Of a DNA stretch of 64,000 nucleotides, positions 16,238 to 24,268 are shown one piece after another. Source of the stretch: Pedobacter sp. UBA4863 (GTDB taxonomy: Bacteria; Bacteroidota; Bacteroidia; Sphingobacteriales; Sphingobacteriaceae); NCBI RefSeq assembly GCF_002399615.1, contig NZ_DHDZ01000040.1, positions 78,690 to 142,689 of the forward strand, in the 5' to 3' direction. The position numbers were made by a program, and so were the translations under genes. Position 1 is the stretch's first letter. Every line of letters starts with the position of its first letter. The notes under the pieces are model-generated. The model made no database searches. It was not told the DNA's origin and saw only the letters and a program-made list of their open reading frames with translations.

Positions 16238-17179
16238 AGGCTGCTCAAAGAAACTTAATGGAGCTTTAGGATCTTTAATGATTTCGAATAAGGTTAAGCC
16301 GTAAGGTTTCCAGAAATTTTCTAATACCTGTCCGTAGGTTTTGTGCTGCCACTCGTCAAAAATAGGCTTGTGCTGTATTCCTCGTAAAGGCATAGGGTCT
16401 ATGTAAGCAACACCATTGGCCTCAATTACATTGTACTCTGGTAAGCGGTTAAACAGATAGGCAGAATAAAAGAAACGAGCGGCCAGTTCCTCAAATTGCT
16501 GGTCGGTTAGTGGTCTATCTTTAATAAAATCCAAGAGTTGTTGATGGTACCTTTTGTTGGTTCCGTTGTCTTGTAGGCAAGCTACAATGCCAAAATCTTT
16601 AAACTTTAGGGAAAAGATTAACGTATTGATCTCATCTCTAAAGCTAAATCCGGTTGTCGCATTTTCTAACGGTACTACTACAATAGACCATGGCGTAAAG
16701 CCTTCAAATTCCACTTTCGTAAAGATGCTTTGCAGCATTAGGTGTAAGTTGCCAAATTTGTGCATCAACCCTTGCGACATGTTCATGCCATCGCCACTGA
16801 GTTGTTTTAGGCGAATGGCGCCCTGCATCTCGATATACAAAAAGCTGTACATTAACTTTCCAATCCATTGAAAAAGCTCAATTTCTGGCACAGCCGATAC
16901 CCCTTTATATCCTTGTTCAAATGCAGTTGCTATTTTTTGCTCTAATGGCAAAATGGCTTCGTTATAAACGGTAGCACTTACCGGCACTACCAAACTTTTA
17001 TAGTTTCTAATACTTTCGTCTAATAGCTTAATTTGTTCATCGCCCGTAAGGTTGGCCATATTGAGCAACCAATCTGGCAGTACACGAACGGCCAAAGGCG
17101 ATGTGTCATCTCCACTAAGAAAACATTTGTCGTTCCTGAAATCGAAACTTTTAAAAGGATTATAAAGACTATGGTTCAT
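16217..17179 (-). CDS. Conserved Bacteroidota protein of unknown function with a degenerate zinc-finger-like N-terminus
   Basis: The ATG at 17179 gives a 320-residue protein starting MNHSLYNPFKSFDFRNDKCFLSG. The frame is open to 17248, but that extension reads through a hairpin repeat. CFLSGDD ... VRVLPDWLL resembles the CxxCG ... EHVxPxWL start of HNH-type proteins in which the second Cys and the His are lost. The rest (FQWIGKLMYSFLYIEMQGAIR, FTPWSIVVVPLENATTGFSFRDEINTLIFSLKFKDFGIVACLQDNG) shows no catalytic motif I know. No signal peptide. The 3' end overlaps that of the rhomboid gene by 21 bases. Confidence 0.7.
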   Translation of the reverse strand: MNHSLYNPFKSFDFRNDKCFLSGDDTSPLAVRVLPDWLLNMANLTGDEQIKLLDESIRNYKSLVVPVSATVYNEAILPLEQKIATAFEQGYKGVSAVPEIELFQWIGKLMYSFLYIEMQGAIRLKQLSGDGMNMSQGLMHKFGNLHLMLQSIFTKVEFEGFTPWSIVVVPLENATTGFSFRDEINTLIFSLKFKDFGIVACLQDNGTNKRYHQQLLDFIKDRPLTDQQFEELAARFFYSAYLFNRLPEYNVIEANGVAYIDPMPLRGIQHKPIFDEWQHKTYGQVLENFWKPYGLTLFEIIKDPKAPLSFFEQPLLPDAG

Positions 17180-17236
17180 TGCTGCAATATTAGTAATTAT
17201 TGCATTTAGGGAGGTGGTTTTATTGTCATTTGTTGG

Positions 17237-17258
17237 AGGGCGAAACATCTTTCGCCCT
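17237..17258. repeat. Short hairpin flanking repeat copy (left)
   Basis: AGGGCGAAA/TTTCGCCCT, 9-bp perfect stem with a CATC loop. A near-identical hairpin lies at 17516-17535, so the two bracket about 300 bases that include the family B repeat. Confidence 0.55.
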
Positions 17259-17312
17259 TATACAGCCTTGCCGATGAAAGTGATTTGATAGGTGTACAAG
17301 CTTTAGTTATTT

Positions 17313-17504
17313 AAACCTGATTGACGCGGATATACTTTTTGTTACGTAATTTCGACGAGGTACGAGGAGAAATCTGTTAGTTTGATGCGTCTCTTTTTAG
17401 ATTTCTCACATACGTTAGAAATGACGACGAACGGTACGCAAAAAGATAGCAGCAAAAAGCAGGGCTACCGTTAATCGTAGCTACTAACCCTGCTTTTCAA
17501 AAAA
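17313..17504. repeat. Family B dispersed repeat, long copy 1 (~192 bp)
   Basis: It aligns end to end with 23945-24136: both open AAACC(T/C)GAT, run through ATACTTTTTGTT, a palindromic core with GAGAAATCT/AGATTTCTCAC and GAAATGAC, then CAAAA-AGAT, AAAAGC-GGG and close with GCTTTTCAAAAA. Length is the same in both copies. Mostly non-coding; the 290-base gap 17249-17538 holds nothing else. Confidence 0.75.
17455..17497 (-). terminator. Terminator-like hairpin at the end of the repeat
   Basis: AAAAGCAGGG (17455-17464) and CCCTGCTTTT (17488-17497) form a 10-bp stem with A/T runs on both sides. It lies 42 bases downstream of the lipoprotein gene stop and may end that transcript; it is part of the family B repeat. 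Confidence 0.55.
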
Positions 17505-17515
17505 TCTCCTATAGT

Positions 17516-17535
17516 GGGCGAAAAATGTTTCGCCT
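17516..17535. repeat. Short hairpin flanking repeat copy (right)
   Basis: GGCGAAA/TTTCGCC with an AATG loop, close to the reverse complement of the hairpin at 17237. It ends four bases before the lipoprotein gene stop codon. Confidence 0.5.
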
Positions 17536-17538
17536 TTA

Positions 17539-18669
17539 CTAATACCTACTGTAAAACGAAGTGATATGATCTACCAATTGTGCATAAATTGGTTTGGTAA
17601 ACTCTACGAACAGATTTGCAGGAGGCGGAGGCATAACTTCTCTTTTCCTGGTTACGGCCAGTTGTTGCCTGTCCAAAGCTCTTTCATCGCCTTTAAAAGA
17701 AGCCCAATTATCTACCCAAACGTAAGTGCCGGCCAGCTTTTTGTTGCGTAGTAGTTTGTTGGTGCTTAAATCTACTATTGCAAAATTTAATAAGCCCGAT
17801 GAAGAAACCTGCTTTTCGAAAACGCTATACGTGGCACGCACAGTTCCATAAATCTTACCCTGTCTGTTTTCGCCTATTACCACACTATCTCTTTTCAGCT
17901 TTTCTACTCTTTCTTTCACATAGGTTTGTCCCACTACAAAATCGTCGAAATGAAGTTCTACCAATTGGTCGGCCCTTACCCTTTGTTTATTGGCCTCTGC
18001 TTCGGTGTAGAAACGAACAAAGGTATTTCCCTTATAAGTAGCCAAGTAATTGGTAATTTGTTGTTGAAAATAATCGTTACTTAACCTGTACATATTACTG
18101 TTGATGATAGCAGGCTGAACCACCACTTTTAATACCGCAGCCCAATAGGCATCTTCAATTTTATCTTTAACACCTTTTAAAGACGGATACAAACTTTCTG
18201 CTTTTAAAAAATGGTTGTAGGCCGTTTTTGCACTCTGACGATTGTTCTCTCTTAACAACCTTTCGCCCAAAAGGTAGCGTGCTTCTGCCGCTTGATATTT
18301 AGAGTGCTCATATTCTTTCACATATTTAGGCGGATTGGGCACTAAATTTAAACAGCTTGGACAGCTATTTATTTCATCGCTCAACTGGTTAATTTGTTGG
18401 TAGCGATATAAGATGCTTTCCCATTTCAACGCATCAGCCGAAACCTTTGCTTCATCAATCTTTCTCAGGTGTGTTTTCACAGCCAAGTCGAAAGCTACCG
18501 GCAAAACCTCTAAGGCTTCTTTATTTTGTGGCGAACTCTTTAAACGACCTACCGCTTTAGAAACCGCAGCATCATAATCGCCTTTTTGCAGTGCATTTTT
18601 CCCTGTGGTACATCCAACAAATAATACGCACAAATAAAGAAAATAACGTAATCTTAAACTAGTTTTCAT
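17539..18669 (-). CDS. Lipoprotein with TPR-like N-terminal half, function unknown
   Basis: Type II signal peptide with lipobox FVGC (lipidated Cys20). The 376-residue protein starts with helical repeats of TPR type (KNALQKGDYDAAVSKAVGRLKSSPQNKEALEVL, EARYLLGERLLRENNRQSAKTAYNHFLKAESLYP) to about residue 170. The second half (VVVQPAIINSNMYRLSNDYFQQQ ... ADQLVELHFDDFVVGQTYVKERVEKLKRD) looks like a beta-rich domain. A CxxC pair (SCPSC) sits near 103-107. Likely anchored in the periplasm or at the surface. ATG start. Confidence 0.7.
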   Translation of the reverse strand: MKTSLRLRYFLYLCVLFVGCTTGKNALQKGDYDAAVSKAVGRLKSSPQNKEALEVLPVAFDLAVKTHLRKIDEAKVSADALKWESILYRYQQINQLSDEINSCPSCLNLVPNPPKYVKEYEHSKYQAAEARYLLGERLLRENNRQSAKTAYNHFLKAESLYPSLKGVKDKIEDAYWAAVLKVVVQPAIINSNMYRLSNDYFQQQITNYLATYKGNTFVRFYTEAEANKQRVRADQLVELHFDDFVVGQTYVKERVEKLKRDSVVIGENRQGKIYGTVRATYSVFEKQVSSSGLLNFAIVDLSTNKLLRNKKLAGTYVWVDNWASFKGDERALDRQQLAVTRKREVMPPPPANLFVEFTKPIYAQLVDHITSFYSRY

Positions 18670-18829
18670 TTGGCTTATTTATTTTCATTCATGGTAATGA
18701 TACTATTTCGATTTAACTTTTTAATTCTATTTTTGATAAATCAAGATAGGTTCATGGCCACCTTTCTTTTAAAAAACTTCACAAATATACTATTGGCCAT
18801 ACTTGCTTTTACGATATAGACGATTAAAG

Positions 18830-19861
18830 ATGAAAATTAGTTGCAAAGCTTTTGAATTGGAATTGAAACACCCTTTTTCTATTGCCAAATTTACCCGAAC
18901 CAGCACACCTTTGTTTTTGTTGAAAATTGAACACGAGGGCATGGTGGGCTACGGTGAGGCGAGCATGGTGCCTTACATGGGCGAAAGCTACGAAACAGCA
19001 AATGCTTTTCTTAAAAAAGTAGATTGGAACCGCTTTCGGTTTCCTTTAGACTTTGCTACGGTGATGGCATATTTGGATGATTTAGCCCCAGGAAATCCAG
19101 CCATTAAGGCCGCCATTGATATTGCACTTAACGATTTAAACGGCAAACTGTTAAATAAGCCTTGCTACGAGGTATATGGCGCAGATCCCGCTAAGATGCC
19201 GGTAACATCGTTTACTGTTGGCATAGATACACCAGCAGTTTTGCGCAAAAAATTGGAAGATGCCAAAGGCTTTAAAGTGATAAAGGTAAAATTGGGAAGA
19301 GAGAATGATCAAGAAATTATAGAGACCATTCGAAGTGTTACTGATGTGCCTTTGTATGTAGATGCCAACCAAGGTTGGAGCGATAGGATAAAAGCCATTG
19401 ACTTGATTTATTGGTTGCATAACCAGGGCGTGGTGTTAATTGAACAACCAATGGACAAAAATGATTTGGAAGGAAATGCTTGGTTAACCGAGCGAAGCCC
19501 TATTCCTTTACTGGCCGATGAAGCCATGCAACGGCTAAAGGATTTGGATGGGTTAAGAGGAGCTTATCACGGTATAAACATTAAGCTAATGAAAAGTACT
19601 GGAATGTACGAAGGGCATCAAACTATTCTAAGGGCACAAAAGTTGGGCATGAAGGTTTTAATTGGCTGCATGAGCGAAACGTCTATTGCTACTTTAGCTG
19701 GTGCACACTTGGCGCCATTGTGCAACTGGGCCGATTTAGATGGTCCTTTCTTAACGGTAAACAATCCGTTTGAGCAACCAGAATTTAAAGACGGAAAGTA
19801 TATTTTAAACGACTTGCCGGGTTTGGGGCTTAAGGGTATGAAGGAAAATTTATTCGACTAA
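18830..19861 (+). CDS. Dipeptide epimerase (enolase superfamily, L-Ala-D/L-Glu type)
   Basis: The 343-residue protein has the muconate-lactonizing-enzyme subgroup layout: N-terminal capping domain (FELELKHPFSIAKFTRTSTPLFLLKIEHEG), then a TIM barrel with the KxK acid/base motif (KVIKVKLG), metal ligands in YVDANQGW, LIEQPM and LLADEAM, and the second lysine in GINIKLMKSTG. Such enzymes recycle murein peptides by inverting L-Ala-D-Glu. The ATG at 18830 is chosen; the frame opens nine codons earlier without similarity. Exact dipeptide specificity is not certain. Confidence 0.85.
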   Translation: MKISCKAFELELKHPFSIAKFTRTSTPLFLLKIEHEGMVGYGEASMVPYMGESYETANAFLKKVDWNRFRFPLDFATVMAYLDDLAPGNPAIKAAIDIALNDLNGKLLNKPCYEVYGADPAKMPVTSFTVGIDTPAVLRKKLEDAKGFKVIKVKLGRENDQEIIETIRSVTDVPLYVDANQGWSDRIKAIDLIYWLHNQGVVLIEQPMDKNDLEGNAWLTERSPIPLLADEAMQRLKDLDGLRGAYHGINIKLMKSTGMYEGHQTILRAQKLGMKVLIGCMSETSIATLAGAHLAPLCNWADLDGPFLTVNNPFEQPEFKDGKYILNDLPGLGLKGMKENLFD

Positions 19862-19900
19862 AACTATAAAGCCACCAAAGTTTTGGTGGCTTTATAGTTT
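19861..19900. terminator. Bidirectional intrinsic terminator
   Basis: A stem of about 18 bp, AAACTATAAAGCCACCAA with its exact complement, with a 4-base loop and A/T runs on both sides. It serves both the epimerase gene and the converging small membrane-protein gene; it starts on the last base of the epimerase stop codon. Confidence 0.85.
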
Positions 19901-20099
19901 ATTTTTTTGGAGGTCCTTGTTTAAGTTCTTTGTTCAATTCTTTAATTAATTTTACTTTAAAGAACAGAAAAGCGGCCAAAACAGCAACTAAGAAAATAGA
20001 AATTAAGGGACTTTTATTCTCATACGCCCAAAATGCACCCATAATACAAAGTATCATGGCTAAATTATAAAAGGCGTTTAAAAAAATCTTTTTCTTCAT
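19899..20099 (-). CDS. Small two-helix membrane protein, function unknown
   Basis: A 66-residue protein with two hydrophobic segments (FLNAFYNLAMILCIMGAFWAY at about 5-25 and LISIFLVAVLAAFLFFKVKLI at 32-52) joined by a short polar turn, and a basic tail. ATG start. I recognise it only as a type of short membrane protein frequent in this phylum. It follows the rhodanese gene on the same strand after 79 bases. Confidence 0.65.
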   Translation of the reverse strand: MKKKIFLNAFYNLAMILCIMGAFWAYENKSPLISIFLVAVLAAFLFFKVKLIKELNKELKQGPPKK

Positions 20100-20178
20100 A
20101 CTATTTGAATAATTAAATGAGAAGAAAACTAAATGACCAAGTACATTATTTAATCATTTAGTATTTTTTCATTCAAAA

Positions 20179-20496
20179 CTAATAAACTGGCATGTTAGGG
20201 TCAAAAGCTTCTTGCCAAGCTAAAATACCACCTTTTAGGTTGTGTAAATTATCAAAACCGTGTACTTGTTCTAATTGCATAATAGCAGCGGCACTACGTT
20301 TGCCGCTACGGCATTGTACAATTACGGGTTTATCCCTGTCAATTTTATCAGCTTCAATTAAAATGCCACCCAAAGGGATGTTTAAACCGTTAAGGTTAGA
20401 CGTTTCATATTCGAAAGTCTCCCTAACATCAATTAATTGAAAAGGTTCATTATTATCTATTTTTTGTTTTAAGTCTTGAACTGTAACTTCTTTCAT
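20179..20496 (-). CDS. Single-domain rhodanese-like protein
   Basis: A 105-residue protein consisting of one rhodanese domain: LIDVRETFEYE, GLNIPLG, and the active-site loop VQCRSGKRS with the sulfur-carrying Cys62, ending GGILAWQ. It probably moves sulfane sulfur or acts in thiol chemistry in the cytoplasm. ATG start. A TATCTTTG -7 element (20513-20520) lies 16 bases upstream. Confidence 0.9.
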   Translation of the reverse strand: MKEVTVQDLKQKIDNNEPFQLIDVRETFEYETSNLNGLNIPLGGILIEADKIDRDKPVIVQCRSGKRSAAAIMQLEQVHGFDNLHNLKGGILAWQEAFDPNMPVY

Positions 20497-20512
20497 GATT
20501 TTGAATTTTTAG

Positions 20513-20520
20513 CAAAGATA
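20513..20520 (-). promoter_or_regulatory. Bacteroidota -7 element of the rhodanese gene
   Basis: TATCTTTG on the minus strand, 16 bases from the ATG; no -33 TTG at the right spacing. Confidence 0.4.
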
Positions 20521-20615
20521 CGAATTACGGTATTAATTAGCGGAGCTCCAAGTATGCTATGGTATTTTTACTTTTCTTGTACTCGAATTGGATAGGCCGA
20601 AGTCATATAAACAAA

Positions 20616-20644
20616 ATCGGCTGCAGGATTTTCCTACAGCCGAT
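20616..20644 (-). terminator. Intrinsic terminator-like hairpin
   Basis: ATCGGCTG pairs with CAGCCGAT, and AGG with CCT inside, with a TTTT loop. It lies 50 bases downstream of the secreted-protein gene at 20694. Confidence 0.6.
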
Positions 20645-20693
20645 CGTGTTTAATGCCTTTCATGTTTATTAGTAAAGGTATTGCTTTTTGAAG

Positions 20694-21752
20694 CTACAAT
20701 CGGTTAAAAAAAGTACTACTATGGTGGTCTAGCATTTTTTTACAGGCTTCGTAAGCACCTTTTGCATATTTTTTACCATCAACCTGTATTACTTTTGCTT
20801 CGTTAGACGCTACATTTTCCGGATTGTAGATGGTATAAAGCCCAGCACTTGTGCCAGTAAAATCGGTTCTGTTGTTGGCATAACTTTGCACTTTTGTAGC
20901 TTCCACAACATCGCCAATAGGTAAGGCATCTTTTAAAACACCTACATACATTGTTTCTGGCCCTAAGCCCATTTTACCTCTATAAAATGCAACTGTGCTT
21001 GTAATGCCCTCCACCGTATTTTGACCTTTAAGCTTAATTTTTGCAGTACTGGTACTTATGATGGCTTCGGTAGCTGCCAAGCGCATATTTGTTTTAATCT
21101 TAATGTTTGCTCCAGCACCTCCCCAAGCATTTTTATCTTCAACAAACATTACAAAAAGATCTACGTTTGCTATAATCGCATCGTTTAAATCTTTAGAAAG
21201 TTTGGCATATACAAAATGCGGCTGACCTAAAAAGCCTCCTTTTTTTACTTTTCCATCTTCGGTAACCTTTTTAGCATAATAGCTATAATTGCTTGGGGTT
21301 GCAGTCATTAACCCTGCGTACTGAGATACGCTTACCTTTCCGCCCTCCAATTTTACATAGTCGGCATAGGTTTCTGCTTTACCAGCTTCGTCGGCCGTAA
21401 TTATATTCATGCCTTTTGCCTTAACCTGGTCTAAGAAATCTTGATAAAGCTTGTCGGTAGCTTCCTGTACGTCTTTCTCTGAAACTCCGGTTAGCCCTAC
21501 TGATAAAGAAGCTTTGGCATCGCCTTTATATGCGCCCCCACCAAATGCCCTGCCGCCCTGTTTAAAATCTTCTTTTTCATTATAAACTTGAAAGTTTACG
21601 TTAAAGTTGGCAATATAGAGGTTCTTTTCGCCTTTTATTTTACCCAATGCCTGCGAGAAATTAGTTTTTGGATCAAACTCGCCTAGTGTTTGGGCCTGCA
21701 CGTATAGACCTATGGCGATACAGCAGGATGTTATTGCTAAAAATTTTTTCAT
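20694..21752 (-). CDS. Secreted protein of unknown function
   Basis: The 352-residue protein has a signal peptide of about 20 residues (MKKFLAITSCCIAIGLYVQAQ). The mature part is of mixed alpha/beta character with GGRAFGGGAYKGDAKASLSVGLTGVSEKDVQEATDKLYQDFLDQVKAKG near the start and a lysine-rich, tyrosine-containing C-terminal helix (KYAKGAYEACKKMLDHHSSTFF). No catalytic motif is visible. ATG start. It is divergent from the DUF4407 gene; the 165 bases between contain no clear promoter match. Confidence 0.65.
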   Translation of the reverse strand: MKKFLAITSCCIAIGLYVQAQTLGEFDPKTNFSQALGKIKGEKNLYIANFNVNFQVYNEKEDFKQGGRAFGGGAYKGDAKASLSVGLTGVSEKDVQEATDKLYQDFLDQVKAKGMNIITADEAGKAETYADYVKLEGGKVSVSQYAGLMTATPSNYSYYAKKVTEDGKVKKGGFLGQPHFVYAKLSKDLNDAIIANVDLFVMFVEDKNAWGGAGANIKIKTNMRLAATEAIISTSTAKIKLKGQNTVEGITSTVAFYRGKMGLGPETMYVGVLKDALPIGDVVEATKVQSYANNRTDFTGTSAGLYTIYNPENVASNEAKVIQVDGKKYAKGAYEACKKMLDHHSSTFFNRL

Positions 21753-21917
21753 TGTTTAGGTTGTTTATTTTGAAGATGAAATTATAATTCTCGTTACAGA
21801 AGTTTATGCGTGCTAATACGGATTTAGCCTAAGCAAAAACACGTATTTTAAGATGTTTTAGGCTGTCTGTAACATTCTTTACGCTGAAGTATCTAACAGC
21901 TACTTAATATTTTGGAA

Positions 21918-23003
21918 ATGAACCGTATTTCTCGCTTCCTTTGGTTTTGCTCTGGTGCTCACATCGCTACCTTAGAAAAACATCCTACAGACCACAATAA
22001 ATACCTAGGCATTGGTGCCACCATTTTCTTTACTGGGCTTTTTGCTGCGCTTTCGGGCGGTTACGCCATGTATTTTGTGTTTAAGGGGGCAGATTTTGCC
22101 TGGCTATTCGCTATATTCTTTGGGCTAATTTGGGGCTTGGCCATATTCAATATGGATCGCTACATTGTGAGTAGCTTAGATAAAAACACAAGTGCTAAGA
22201 AACAGCTTTTGCAGGCAACTCCTCGTATTATATTGGCCATTATGATTGGTATAGTAATTTCTCGCCCTTTAGAATTAAAGATTTTCGACAAAGAAATTAA
22301 GGAAAAGCTGAAGGTGAGCTATCTCAACGGACAACGTTCTAAAATTGACACGCTAAACAAGGCTTTTGATAAAAAATATACCATTGAAATAGGTAAATTA
22401 AATGAATTAAAAGCGCAAAGAGATTCGTTGGCGGCCACAATAAAATCTGATAGACAAAAATTGAATTACGAAATTTTTGGCAATAAAACTACCGAAACAT
22501 CTGGCGTGATGGGCTATGGCCCTTATGCTAAACGCAAAGAAGCAGAACTGAAACAGCGAGGACAAAATTTGGATACCTTAACTGCCGATATTAGGCAGAT
22601 GGAGAAGTTTGTAGATGGCAGAAAACAGTTTGATGGTTTGATGAACGAAAAACTGCTTACCTCAAAACAGTTAGATAGCTTAGCCAGCATTGCTGGCTTT
22701 GCCGATAGAAATTGGGCTTTGGGACAATTGAGCTTTACGCCAGATGGTAAAAGAGATGTAACCACGGCAATAGCGGTAACTTTTATTGGGCTATTGTTTA
22801 TCTTTTTTGAGTGTTTGCCTGTCTTTGTAAAACTGATGAGTAGCAGGGGTTCATACGACCACGCTATTGAGAACGAGGAGAAAGTGCAAATACACTTATC
22901 TGATAAAGACCGTGATGCAGAAATTACCGTTGCAGACCAAATACAGGATACTAAAATTGGCATTAGGGCACAGCAGAGGATTGACGAGTTGAGGAACAAA
23001 TAG
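21918..23003 (+). CDS. DUF4407 domain-containing membrane protein
   Basis: The 361-residue protein has three membrane segments in the first 120 residues (YLGIGATIFFTGLFAALSGGYAMYFVF, FAWLFAIFFGLIWGLAIFNMDRYIV, IILAIMIGIVISRPLELKIF), a charged coiled-coil-like middle (about 125-245) and a fourth segment (VTFIGLLFIFFECLPVFVKLM). FNMDRYIV and ISRPLELKIF are DUF4407 hallmarks. Function unknown. ATG at 21918; a TTG two codons earlier is also in frame. The ORF6N remnant starts right after its stop codon. Confidence 0.85.
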   Translation: MNRISRFLWFCSGAHIATLEKHPTDHNKYLGIGATIFFTGLFAALSGGYAMYFVFKGADFAWLFAIFFGLIWGLAIFNMDRYIVSSLDKNTSAKKQLLQATPRIILAIMIGIVISRPLELKIFDKEIKEKLKVSYLNGQRSKIDTLNKAFDKKYTIEIGKLNELKAQRDSLAATIKSDRQKLNYEIFGNKTTETSGVMGYGPYAKRKEAELKQRGQNLDTLTADIRQMEKFVDGRKQFDGLMNEKLLTSKQLDSLASIAGFADRNWALGQLSFTPDGKRDVTTAIAVTFIGLLFIFFECLPVFVKLMSSRGSYDHAIENEEKVQIHLSDKDRDAEITVADQIQDTKIGIRAQQRIDELRNK

Positions 23004-23004
23004 G

Positions 23005-23336
23005 TTTTTGAGCTCGCAAATTGTGACCTCAAAGATTGGTAGAGGAGGAAGAACCTACTTGCCCAATGTGTTTAAAGAACCGGCGTCTTAATGTTATCTA
23101 TTGTTTTAAACAGCACACCGGCGGTACAGGTAAACATACAAATTGTAAGAATTTTTACAAGACTAAGAAAACTACTTAGCGAACACACCGAACTGAAACT
23201 GGAAATTGCCGACATTAAAAAGCACTTGCAAAACCACGACAAAAACATTGAGCTTGTTTTTACCTATTTGGACGAACTTATCGAAAAACAGACACAGTCC
23301 AGAAAACGGATTGGGTTTAAGTCTGATGAGTTGTAA
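23005..23336 (+). pseudogene. Remnant of an ORF6N-domain DNA-binding protein gene
   Basis: One frame from 23005 reads LSSQIVTSKIGRGGRTYLPNVFKEP, the end of an ORF6N domain; it shifts at about 23080 into the frame that reads VLMLSIVLNSTPAVQVNIQIVRIF ... LEIADIKKHLQNHDKNIELVFTYLDELIEKQ, the usual C-terminal coiled coil of this family, ending at 23336. Restoring one G in CCGGCG (23080-23085) gives FKEPGVLMLSIVLNS, the expected VFTEQGVAMLSSVLNS-type junction. The N-terminal half is missing. The 81-residue frame from 23091 is therefore a relic, not a complete gene. ORF6N genes are often carried by mobile DNA. Confidence 0.75.
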
Positions 23337-23368
23337 AGTTTGTTTTAATCTTAAAAACTATTAGAAAA

Positions 23369-23885
23369 ATGGGAGTATTCGATAAAATTAAAGGGACACG
23401 CATAACGGATACAAACCTTATAAACGAAATTATGGGGACAAACCCAACAAGCCCACATTCATTAAAGGATAAAAAATATTATCATTTCTACGGAGAACTA
23501 ATAGAGGGCGTACACCCACAAAAAGGAACAGTTTAATTATAGGTCAAAAGCATGTACTATAACGCTTAAGAACGAAATTCCTATTAGAGGCAATATTGAT
23601 ATATTATATAACATTAGCTCCTTACTTTCCGGTTATTCTTTCTTTGGAACGAAAAATGCCAAAGAAAATTTTGAAGTTGATGATGAAAATAAAAAAGATA
23701 AAATTAAGGTATTGTTAATGAATAAACCGATTGAGGTTTATGAAGAAATGGCTCCAAACAAAGTTCGTTGGAAGTATCTTGAGACAGATAATTTTATCAA
23801 TGCAGTAAAAGCACTTGATGAGAAAGACTGCTCGGAAGAATTTTTAGAATATAGAAAACATGCACTTTATAATAACTTATCTTAA
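23369..23885 (+). pseudogene. Frameshifted hypothetical gene
   Basis: An ATG at 23369 opens a 55-codon frame (MGVFDKIKGTRITDTN ... GELIEGVHPQKGTV) that stops at 23536. The next frame, open from 23505 to a TAA at 23883-23885, continues with well-formed protein (SKACTITLKNEIPIRGNIDILYNIS ... FLEYRKHALYNNLS) but has no ATG until far inside. Together they would make about 170 residues, so one gene with a frameshift between 23505 and 23534 is the simplest reading. I do not recognise the family. AT content is high. It sits beside the ORF6N relic. Confidence 0.6.
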
Positions 23886-23944
23886 TAAATAGGTGCTTCA
23901 GTCTTCCAAGTAGGTATTTAATCTATGCTTTTACGTTCAATAAC

Positions 23945-24136
23945 AAACCCGATAGAAGTGGAAATACTTTTTGTTGCGTCATTTCGAACGTAGAGAGAAA
24001 TCTCAGAGTTAAGTGCCGCTATCAAACAGATTTCTCACAATCGTTCGAAATGACGGTAAGCGGAACACAAAAAAGATTGCAACGAAAAGCGGGGCATTAG
24101 GTACTGAAGAACTACTGCATTTGCTTTTCAAAAACC
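23945..24136. repeat. Family B dispersed repeat, long copy 2 (~192 bp)
   Basis: The core is a good palindrome: GTCATTTCGAACG (23978-23990) pairs exactly with CGTTCGAAATGAC (24042-24054), with GAGAAATCT and AGATTTCTC inside. Outside the core it aligns with 17313-17504 over its whole length. No real gene here; the open frame from 24013 is an accident of the repeat. Confidence 0.75.
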
Positions 24137-24182
24137 TTAAGCCTTATACCTTGCGCCTCTACAAAACTTTTTACTTCAACTA

Positions 24183-24213
24183 TTTGGTAATTAAACAAAT
24201 CTCCGTATCTTTG
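24183..24213 (+). promoter_or_regulatory. Promoter of the rplM-rpsI-rpsB-tsf operon
   Basis: TTTG (24183-24186), a 19-base spacer and TATCTTTG (24206-24213): the best match to the Bacteroidota promoter in this window. The start codon of rplM is 55 bases further, leaving an AT-rich leader with a weak CCC/GGG hairpin. Confidence 0.8.
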
Positions 24214-24268
24214 CAGTCCCTAAAAAACTGGGGGATAATAAATTTTTTAACAAATTAAATAAAAGCAA

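Noticed and set aside
1330..24136. GAGAAATCT/AGATTTCTC repeats as a CRISPR or attachment site
   Set aside because: Copies are dispersed kilobases apart, palindromic and have no regular spacers, cas genes or integrase nearby.
23005..24136. Region considered as a prophage or insertion-sequence remnant
   Set aside because: No transposase, integrase or terminal inverted repeats with target duplication could be found; only an ORF6N relic suggests mobile origin.
24013..24258. Open frame of 81 codons before rplM
   Set aside because: It runs through the family B repeat and then the rplM promoter; composition is not protein-like.
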